Positions 57,850-64,000 of a stretch of 64,000 nt of DNA are shown here, piece after piece; position 1 is the stretch's first letter, and each line of letters opens with the position of its first letter. The notes below the pieces were generated by a model, which worked only from the letters and a program-made list of their open reading frames with translations, did no database searches and was not told the origin of the DNA. The translations under genes were made by a program, and so were the position numbers. Source of the stretch: Mycolicibacterium austroafricanum. GTDB lineage: Bacteria > Actinomycetota > Actinomycetes > Mycobacteriales > Mycobacteriaceae. Location of the stretch: assembly GCF_902705885.1 (NCBI RefSeq), contig NZ_CACSIP010000014.1, positions 47,305 through 111,304 of the forward strand, written 5' to 3'.

Positions 57850-59704
57850 TCCTGGCGCCGTAGTTCACGTCCGAACCCGCCGACGGGCTCTGGGTCACCA
57901 CCGCGTTGGTGCGCTGCCCGCTGTTCTGCACGTCACCACCCTTGTCCAGGATGCCGGTCCAGCCCAGCGCGCGCAGTCTCGGCTCGGCGTCGGTCCAGAA
58001 CATGCCGGTCAGGTCGGGCATCACGAACTGGTTGCCGCGAGAGACCTGGATCTGGATCACCGTGTCCTCGGGAACGGTCTGCCCGGCAGCGGGTTCGGTA
58101 CCGAGCACCCGGCCGGCAGGGCTTGTGCTGTCGACTTCGACCGCCACGGTGTTGGAAAAGCCGGACGCCGAGAGGACCTCCTGGCAGACCGTGGCGCTCT
58201 GGCCGACGCAGTCGGGTACGTCGGCCGTCGCCGGGCCCGAGCCGACGACGATCGTGATTTCGTTGGTGATCGCCGAGGTCTGGTTGGCGGGCGGCACCGT
58301 GGACAGCACCCGGTCCCGCTGCTCGGGGGTCGACGGCGATGCGGTGCGCCGGAAGCGTTCGAAGCCGGCGTCGGTGAGCTCTCTGACCGCGGCGCCGTAG
58401 CTGAGCCCGGACACGTCGGGCACCTCGCGCTGCTCCGGCCCGGTGGAGACGTTGAGGGTGATCTCGTCGCCGGCGGCGACCGAGGAGTTCGCGTCCGGAT
58501 CAGTGCTGATCACGTGGTCCGGTGGCACCTCGGAATCCGGGTTCCGTTGCAGGGTGGTCCGGAACCCGAGGTTCTGCAGCGCAGCGATCGCGTCGTCGGA
58601 GACCTGGCCGCTCACGTCAGGGACCTGGATGGAGCGGGTCCCACCGCCGTAGGAGTTGATCGCGATCGTGACGACGACGGTCAGCACCGCGAGGATCGCC
58701 ACCACCGCCAACCAGCGCCCGACCGAGCCGCGGCGCTCCGGTTCCTCATAGCGCGGCTGGTGGCGACCGACCGAGTCGAGCTGGTCGGTGCGGTCATGAG
58801 CCGAACCCGCTGACAGCAGCGACGTCCGTTCGGCGTCGGTGAAGATCTTCGGCGCATCGGGTTGCTCGCCGCTGTGCACTTTGACGAGGTCAGTGCGCAT
58901 CTCGGCGGCTGTCTGGTACCGGTTGTCGGGATTCTTGGCGAGCGCCTTGAGCACCACGGCGTCCAGCTCCGGGGAGATGCCGCTGTGCCGCTCCGACGGC
59001 GGGACCGGATCTTCCCGAACGTGCTGGTAAGCCACGGCGACGGGGGAGTCGCCGACGAAGGGAGGCTCTCCGGTGAGCATCTCGTAGAGGACACAGCCCA
59101 GGGAGTACACGTCAGAGCGGGCGTCGACCTTCACGCCGCGGGCCTGCTCGGGGGACAGGTACTGGGCGGTGCCGATCACCGCCGCGGTCTGCGTGACGGG
59201 GTTGCCGGCGTCGGCCAGTGCGCGGGCGATACCGAAGTCCATGACCTTCACCGCGCCGGTTTTGCTGATCATGATGTTGGCCGGTTTGACATCGCGGTGG
59301 ATGATGCCGTGCTGGTGGCTGAAGTTCAGCGCCTGGCAGGCGTCGGCGATCACCTCGATGGCACGTTGCGGCGGCATCGGCCCCTCGCTGTGCACGATGT
59401 CGCGCAGCGTCACTCCGTCGACGTACTCCATGACGATGTAGGGCAACGGTCCGCTCGGTGTCTCGGCCTCCCCGGTGTCGTACACCGCGACGATCGCGGG
59501 GTGGTTGAGCGCGGCGGCGTTCTGCGCTTCCCGACGGAACCGCAGATAGAAACTCGGGTCTCGGGCCAGGTCGGCGCGCAGCACCTTGATCGCGACGTCA
59601 CGGTGCAGCCGTAGGTCGCGGGCCATGTGGACTTCGGACATGCCGCCGAAACCCAGGATCTCACCGACTTCGTAGCGGTCGGAAAGGTGCTGTGGGGTTG
59701 TCAT
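57827..59704 (-). CDS. pknB: Ser/Thr protein kinase PknB with four PASTA domains
   Basis: 625 aa from ATG at 59704, overlapping the pknA stop (ATGA). Kinase domain: glycine loop GFGGMSEV, Lys40, HRDVKPAN (Asp138), DFG (156-158), activation-loop Thr171 and Thr173 (TQTAA). Then a juxtamembrane linker, one transmembrane helix [20 protein letters not shown] and four extracellular PASTA repeats ending RITLNFAS. Senses muropeptides/lipid II and phosphorylates CwlM, MurJ pseudokinase, PbpA-pathway and other growth proteins. cwlM and murJ are also in this window. Confidence 0.97.
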   Translation of the reverse strand: MTTPQHLSDRYEVGEILGFGGMSEVHMARDLRLHRDVAIKVLRADLARDPSFYLRFRREAQNAAALNHPAIVAVYDTGEAETPSGPLPYIVMEYVDGVTLRDIVHSEGPMPPQRAIEVIADACQALNFSHQHGIIHRDVKPANIMISKTGAVKVMDFGIARALADAGNPVTQTAAVIGTAQYLSPEQARGVKVDARSDVYSLGCVLYEMLTGEPPFVGDSPVAVAYQHVREDPVPPSERHSGISPELDAVVLKALAKNPDNRYQTAAEMRTDLVKVHSGEQPDAPKIFTDAERTSLLSAGSAHDRTDQLDSVGRHQPRYEEPERRGSVGRWLAVVAILAVLTVVVTIAINSYGGGTRSIQVPDVSGQVSDDAIAALQNLGFRTTLQRNPDSEVPPDHVISTDPDANSSVAAGDEITLNVSTGPEQREVPDVSGLSYGAAVRELTDAGFERFRRTASPSTPEQRDRVLSTVPPANQTSAITNEITIVVGSGPATADVPDCVGQSATVCQEVLSASGFSNTVAVEVDSTSPAGRVLGTEPAAGQTVPEDTVIQIQVSRGNQFVMPDLTGMFWTDAEPRLRALGWTGILDKGGDVQNSGQRTNAVVTQSPSAGSDVNYGARITLNFAS

Positions 59705-61017
59705 CGCAGTATCTGTTCTGAGGATGGTCGGTGCAGCGTCACCGTGGGAGGTGCCGCGCTGTCGAAGTGTCGGGATACCCAATATCCGTCGAGTCCATGA
59801 CCGTTGATTCCGGCTGCGGCGGCACCGGGGGTCTCCGGTGGCGGCGGCGGCAACGTCTCCGACGTGGGCGTTTCGGTGACCGTCGACGGTGGTGGCGCCT
59901 GGTCCCGGCGGTCCTGCGCATTGAGAACGATCAGGATGGCGATGACGATGGCGAGGGCACCCAGCACCCCGGCGGCCCACAACAGCGCGCGCTGACCCGA
60001 CGAGAAAGTGCGTCGTGCCGGCGGTGCCGAGCGATGGTGGCTTCCGGTGGTGCGGGGCCGTGCGGCGGCGGTGGCGGCGGCGCGGCCGGTGGCCTCGGCG
60101 GGGGGCCGGGCCGCAATGGCCGGCGGCACCGCGGTCGGGGCGGCGCGCCCGATCGACGGGGCCGCGTTGGGTCGGGGTGGCCGGCGTCCGGAACGCACAG
60201 CCGCGACGGCATCGGCGAACGTTCCGCCGGATTTGTAGCGCATCCCGGGGTTCTTCACGAGGGTGATCTCGATCAGTTCACGGACGTTGGGCGGCAGGTC
60301 GGCGGGCAGCGGTGGCGGGTTCTCCTTGATGTGTTTCATCGCCACGGTCAGCGCGCCGTCGCCGGTGAACGGCCGTTTGCCCGACACCGATTCGTAGCCG
60401 ACCACTCCCAGCGAGTAGACGTCGCTGGCGGCGGTCGCGTCGTGGCCGAGGGCCTGTTCGGGCGCGATGTACTGCGCGGTGCCCATCACCATGCCGGTCT
60501 GGGTGACCGGCGCGGCGTCCACGGCCTTGGCGATGCCGAAGTCGGTCAGCTTCACCTGGCCGGTCGGGGTGATCAGGATGTTGCCCGGCTTGACGTCGCG
60601 GTGCACCAGGCCCGCGGTGTGGGCGACCTGCAGCGCGCGGCCGGTCTGCTCGAGCATGTCCAGCGCGTGCCGCAGCGACAGCCTGCCGGTCCGCTTGATC
60701 ACCGAGTTCAGCGGTTCGCCGTTGACCAGCTCCATCACCAGGTAGGCGGTGCGGCCCTCGCCGTCCATGTCGGTCTCGCCGTAGTCGTACACGCCGGCGA
60801 TGCCGGGGTGGTTGAGCATCGCGACGGTGCGCGCCTCGGCGCGGAACCGCTCGACGAACTCCGCGTCGGTCGAGTACTCCGCCTTGAGCACCTTGATGGC
60901 GACACGGCGACCCAGCCGGGAGTCGACACCCTCCCACACCTGGCCCATTCCGCCGGTGGCGATCAGTCGTTGCAGCCGGTAGCGGCCCGACAGGGTCACT
61001 CCGACTCTTGGGCTCAT
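59701..61017 (-). CDS. pknA: Ser/Thr protein kinase PknA
   Basis: 438 aa from ATG at 61017 ([20 protein letters not shown]). Glycine loop ATGGMGQV, Lys42, HRDVKPGN (Asp141), DFGIAKAV, activation-loop Thr172 and Thr174 (TQTGM). A Pro/Ala-rich linker, a transmembrane helix [20 protein letters not shown] and a short extracellular tail follow; no PASTA domains. Essential morphology kinase that works with PknB. It follows pbpA by 22 nt. Confidence 0.97.
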   Translation of the reverse strand: MSPRVGVTLSGRYRLQRLIATGGMGQVWEGVDSRLGRRVAIKVLKAEYSTDAEFVERFRAEARTVAMLNHPGIAGVYDYGETDMDGEGRTAYLVMELVNGEPLNSVIKRTGRLSLRHALDMLEQTGRALQVAHTAGLVHRDVKPGNILITPTGQVKLTDFGIAKAVDAAPVTQTGMVMGTAQYIAPEQALGHDATAASDVYSLGVVGYESVSGKRPFTGDGALTVAMKHIKENPPPLPADLPPNVRELIEITLVKNPGMRYKSGGTFADAVAAVRSGRRPPRPNAAPSIGRAAPTAVPPAIAARPPAEATGRAAATAAARPRTTGSHHRSAPPARRTFSSGQRALLWAAGVLGALAIVIAILIVLNAQDRRDQAPPPSTVTETPTSETLPPPPPETPGAAAAGINGHGLDGYWVSRHFDSAAPPTVTLHRPSSEQILR

Positions 61018-61039
61018 TTCTCGCCTCCGGCTCGGCGGC

Positions 61040-62515
61040 TCATGAGGCCCCCCGCAAGGCAGCGGCGATGGTGGCGCGCCCGATGGGCGCCGCGACCGCA
61101 CCGCCGGTCGCCGAGAGACGCTCGCCGCCGTCCTCGACGACGACCGCGACGGCGACCTTGGGTGCCTGAGCGGGCGCAAAGGCGATATACCAGGCATGCG
61201 GCGGCGTGTTGCGCGGGTCCGTACCGTGCTCCGCAGTGCCGGTTTTGGATGCGATCTGCACGCCGGCGATGGCTCCCTTCTGCTGAGTCACCTGCTCGGC
61301 GGCGACCATCAAGTCCGTAAGTGTATCCGCGACCTGCTCGGTCACCGCTCGTCGCTCCTCGGTGGGCACCGTGCTGGCGATGTTGGACAGGTCGGGGCCC
61401 CTCAGGCTGTCGACCAGATACGGCCGCATCGTGATCCCTTTGTTCGCGACGGTCGCTGCGATCATGGCGTTCTGCAACGGCGTCAGCGCGACGTCCTTCT
61501 GACCGATGCTCGACATTCCGAGCGCCGCGGCGTCGGGGATCGGCCCGAGCGTCGATTCGGCGACCTGGAGGGGAATGGTGGGCGGCTCCACGTCGATGCC
61601 GAACGCGCGTGCGGTGGAGCGCAGGGCGTCGGCCCCGGTGTCCATGCCGAGTTCGACGAAGGCGGTGTTGCAGGAGTTGGCGAACGCATTGCGCAGCGTG
61701 GTCGTCGCACCGCCCCCGCAGGATGTCCCACCGAAGTTCTGCAGCGTCGCGGTGCTGTTCGGCAGCGGGATCTCCGACTGTGCGGTCAGCTCGGTGTCTG
61801 GAGTGGCCCCAGCCTGCAGCGCCGCCGCGGTGGTCAGCACCTTGAATGTCGACCCCGGCGGGTAGGTCTCGGAGATCGCCCGGTTCAACAGCGGCGACTC
61901 CGGGTCGTCCCGCAGCTGCTGCCAGGCGGCCGCCTGCTCTTCGATGTCGTGGGTGGCCAACAGGTTCGGGTCGTAGGACGGCGACGAGACCAACGCCAGG
62001 ATCCTGCCCGTGGACGGTTCCAGGGCGACGACCGAGCCCCGGCACGGTCCGTCACAGCCGTCCTGCATGGCCTCCCAGGCGGCCTGCTGCACCTCCGGGT
62101 TGATCGTGGTGGCCACGTTGCCGCCCCTGGGATCCCTGCCGGTGAAGAAGTCGGCCAGGCGGCGTCCGAACAGACGCTGGTCGGACCCGTTGAGAATGGT
62201 GTCCTCGGCGCGCTCTAGACCGGTGCTCGAATAGCTCAGCGAGTAGAAGCCGGTGACCGGTGCGTACGTCATCGGGTCGGGATAGACCCGCAGGAACCGG
62301 AACCGGCCCTCCGTCGACACCGAATAGGCCAGCAGTTCGCCGCCGGCCGAGATCTGGCCGCGCTGGCGGGAGTATTCGTCGAGCAGCACCCGTTGGTTGC
62401 GCGGATCCGACCGCAGCCCGTCGGCGGTGAACACCTGGGTCAGCGTGGCGTTGGCGAGCAGCAGCACCACCAGGGCCATGATCATCACCGAGATGCGGCG
62501 CAGTGAGGTGTTCAT
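61040..62515 (-). CDS. pbpA: penicillin-binding protein A, class B transpeptidase
   Basis: 491 aa from ATG at 62515, overlapping the rodA stop. N-terminal anchor [20 protein letters not shown]; transpeptidase motifs STFK (Ser222), SCN (Ser281) and KTG (Lys424). Length and motif positions equal those of M. tuberculosis PbpA. Two Cys (CDGPC) and further Cys266 and Cys282 near the active site. Cross-links septal and polar peptidoglycan together with RodA. Confidence 0.97.
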   Translation of the reverse strand: MNTSLRRISVMIMALVVLLLANATLTQVFTADGLRSDPRNQRVLLDEYSRQRGQISAGGELLAYSVSTEGRFRFLRVYPDPMTYAPVTGFYSLSYSSTGLERAEDTILNGSDQRLFGRRLADFFTGRDPRGGNVATTINPEVQQAAWEAMQDGCDGPCRGSVVALEPSTGRILALVSSPSYDPNLLATHDIEEQAAAWQQLRDDPESPLLNRAISETYPPGSTFKVLTTAAALQAGATPDTELTAQSEIPLPNSTATLQNFGGTSCGGGATTTLRNAFANSCNTAFVELGMDTGADALRSTARAFGIDVEPPTIPLQVAESTLGPIPDAAALGMSSIGQKDVALTPLQNAMIAATVANKGITMRPYLVDSLRGPDLSNIASTVPTEERRAVTEQVADTLTDLMVAAEQVTQQKGAIAGVQIASKTGTAEHGTDPRNTPPHAWYIAFAPAQAPKVAVAVVVEDGGERLSATGGAVAAPIGRATIAAALRGAS

Positions 62516-63924
62516 ACCTTCTCGATCACCTCGGTGCTCGCTGCCGCGATGGGCCCGCCCGGCAGCGGGCCGGTGCCGATCGGCCTGCGGGCGGCGTGCG
62601 AGATGCGCACCAGGATCGCCAGCAGCAGGTAGTTGGCCACCAGTGAGGAGCCGCCGTAGGACATCCACGGAGTCGTCAGACCGGTCAGCGGAATCAGTTT
62701 GGTGACCCCGCCGACCACGATGAACAGCTGGATCGCCAGCGTGGTGGCCAGCCCGGCGGCCAGCAGCTTGCCGAAGCTGTCGCGCACCGCGATCGCGGTC
62801 CGCAGACCGCGGATGATCACGATGGTGTAGAGCATCAGCACCGCAGCCAGCCCCACGAGCCCGAGCTCTTCGCCGATCGCGGCGACGATGAAGTCGGTGG
62901 ACGCGGCGGGCACGGTGCCGGGCTGGCCGTTGCCCAACCCTGTGCCGAAGATGCCTCCGGTGGCGAAGCTGAACAGCGACTGGACCATCTGGTAGCCGGC
63001 GCCCTCGGGGTCGGCGAACGGATCCCGCCAGGTCTGCACCCGAACCCGGACGTGGTCGAAAAGGTAGTAGGCCGCAACGCTTCCCGCGGCGAACAACGCC
63101 AGCCCGAGTACCACCCAGCTGAACCGTTCGGTGGCGATGTACACCATCACCAGGAACGACGCGTACAGCAGCAGCGAGGTGCCGAGGTCTTTCTCGAAGA
63201 TCATCACGCTGATCGAGGCGATCCACGCGGCCAGCAGCGGAGCCAGGTCGCGCGGCCGGGGCAGATCCATGCCCAGCACGTGCTTACCGGCACTGGTGAA
63301 TAGGTTGCGCTTGGACACCAGCACTGCGGCGAAGAAGATCAGCAACAGGATCTTCGAGAACTCCGCAGGCTGAATCGAGAAGCCGGGCAACAGGATCCAG
63401 ATCTTGGCGCCGTTCTGCTCGGACATCGAGCTGGGCAGCAACGCGGGGATCGCCAGCAGGATCAGGCCGGCGAACCCGCACACGTAGCCGTACCGCGACA
63501 GCAGCCGGTGATCGCGCAGGAAGATCACGACGGCGGAGAAGCCGAGGACTCCGACAAGGGTCCACAGCATCTGCTGGTTGGCGGTGCCGCCCAGCCCCTG
63601 TGACGTGTTCTCACCCTCGGCGAGGTCGAGGCGGTGAATCATCACCAGCCCCAAACCATTCAGCAGCGCCACCACCGGAAGCAGCAGCGGATCGGCGTAG
63701 GGGGCGAAGCGGCGGATCGCCAGGTGCGCGCCGGCGAACAACGCCAGGTAGGCGACGGTGTACTGCGCCAGATCCCAACGCAGACCCTGCTCCTGGGTGG
63801 CCTCGACGAGCAGCAGCGCGACCGTGGTGATCAACGCGGCGAAGCCGAGCAGGAACAATTCGGCGTTGCGGCGGGTCGGCTGTACTGGTTTCACCGCGAT
63901 GGGAGCTTGCGGCTGTGTCGTCAT
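62512..63924 (-). CDS. rodA: peptidoglycan glycosyltransferase RodA (SEDS)
   Basis: 470 aa from ATG at 63924, overlapping the pstP stop. About ten or more membrane helices. SEDS features: GFSIQPAEFSKILLLIFFAA, FEKDLGTSLLLYASFLVMVY with the conserved Asp, and LTTPWMSYGGSSLVANYLLL. Polymerises lipid II into glycan strands with PbpA encoded downstream. Confidence 0.97.
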   Translation of the reverse strand: MTTQPQAPIAVKPVQPTRRNAELFLLGFAALITTVALLLVEATQEQGLRWDLAQYTVAYLALFAGAHLAIRRFAPYADPLLLPVVALLNGLGLVMIHRLDLAEGENTSQGLGGTANQQMLWTLVGVLGFSAVVIFLRDHRLLSRYGYVCGFAGLILLAIPALLPSSMSEQNGAKIWILLPGFSIQPAEFSKILLLIFFAAVLVSKRNLFTSAGKHVLGMDLPRPRDLAPLLAAWIASISVMIFEKDLGTSLLLYASFLVMVYIATERFSWVVLGLALFAAGSVAAYYLFDHVRVRVQTWRDPFADPEGAGYQMVQSLFSFATGGIFGTGLGNGQPGTVPAASTDFIVAAIGEELGLVGLAAVLMLYTIVIIRGLRTAIAVRDSFGKLLAAGLATTLAIQLFIVVGGVTKLIPLTGLTTPWMSYGGSSLVANYLLLAILVRISHAARRPIGTGPLPGGPIAAASTEVIEKV

Positions 63925-64000
63925 GACACTTCCCGGCAGTTCGTTCCCGGCTCAGGTGGTGGGGGCGGCAGCGCGGTGACGGTCGGCGACGGCGGGGGCG
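63921..64000 (-). CDS. pstP: protein phosphatase PstP, C-terminal end only
   Basis: The frame reading off the right edge ends with PSPTVTALPPPPPEPGTNC, then REVS and TGA at 63923-63921, overlapping the rodA ATG. A Pro-rich extracellular tail with one Cys just before rodA is what PstP has in mycobacteria. The catalytic PP2C domain lies outside the window. PstP dephosphorylates PknA/PknB targets. Confidence 0.75.
   Translation of the reverse strand, partial: PPPSPTVTALPPPPPEPGTNCREVS

Overview
The window is a high-GC actinobacterial chromosome segment spanning the replication origin of a mycobacterium. It is most likely a fast-growing Mycolicibacterium-type species and not M. tuberculosis. The evidence is the order rpmH-dnaA-oriC-dnaN-gnd-recF-dciA-gyrB-gyrA, a gnd gene inside that cluster, a GH63 glucosylglycerate hydrolase, a MurJ-pseudokinase fusion, the CwlM/CrgA/CwsA/PknAB set and many leaderless starts. 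Rv numbers given below are recalled homologues, not database results.

Left part (1-17 kb): a block matching Rv0045c to Rv0036c: esterase fragment, F420-type LLM oxidoreductase, GntR and MarR regulators, leuS, mtc28, a Cys-tailed membrane protein, YqgE, an MFS transporter and a TIGR03084 protein. Into it are interleaved an exported metalloprotease-like protein, a PhoX phosphatase behind an 11-nt direct-repeat Pho-box-like array, glucosylglycerate hydrolase, an SDR and an AbiEi/DUF559-type protein.

Middle left (17-37 kb): the Rv3906c-Rv3924c block: a DGD-repeat protein, pcnA, mutT4, a DUF6049 protein, murJ, sigM with its anti-sigma factor, trxB-trxC, cwlM, a GNAT-like protein, parB-parA-rsmG with two parS palindromes, khpB(jag), yidC, yidD, rnpA and rpmH. 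These serve cell-wall precursor export, redox control, chromosome segregation, membrane insertion and RNase P.

Origin (36.6-39.2 kb): the rpmH-dnaA divergent promoter region with DnaA boxes, then dnaA, then a 545-bp dnaA-dnaN spacer with DnaA-box-like sites and an AT-rich stretch (oriC).

Right part (39-64 kb): dnaN, gnd, recF, dciA, gyrB, gyrA, a DUF3566 protein, tRNA-Ile, a 38-aa DLW-39-like protein, tRNA-Ala, sdaA, cwsA, ppiA, a PH-domain membrane protein, crgA, a DUF881 protein, two paralogous exported PE-PPE-domain-type serine hydrolases with acidic tails (absent at this locus in M. tuberculosis), trpG/pabA, and the pstP-rodA-pbpA-pknA-pknB cell-growth operon read leftward.

Strongest non-routine signals: (i) the direct-repeat array upstream of phoX, (ii) a cluster of two perfect DnaA boxes plus variants at the start of the PH-domain gene, one overlapping its TTG start codon, (iii) a one-mismatch parS core 17 kb from the parAB locus, (iv) the exported hydrolase pair, and (v) several strong inverted repeats in intergenic DNA.
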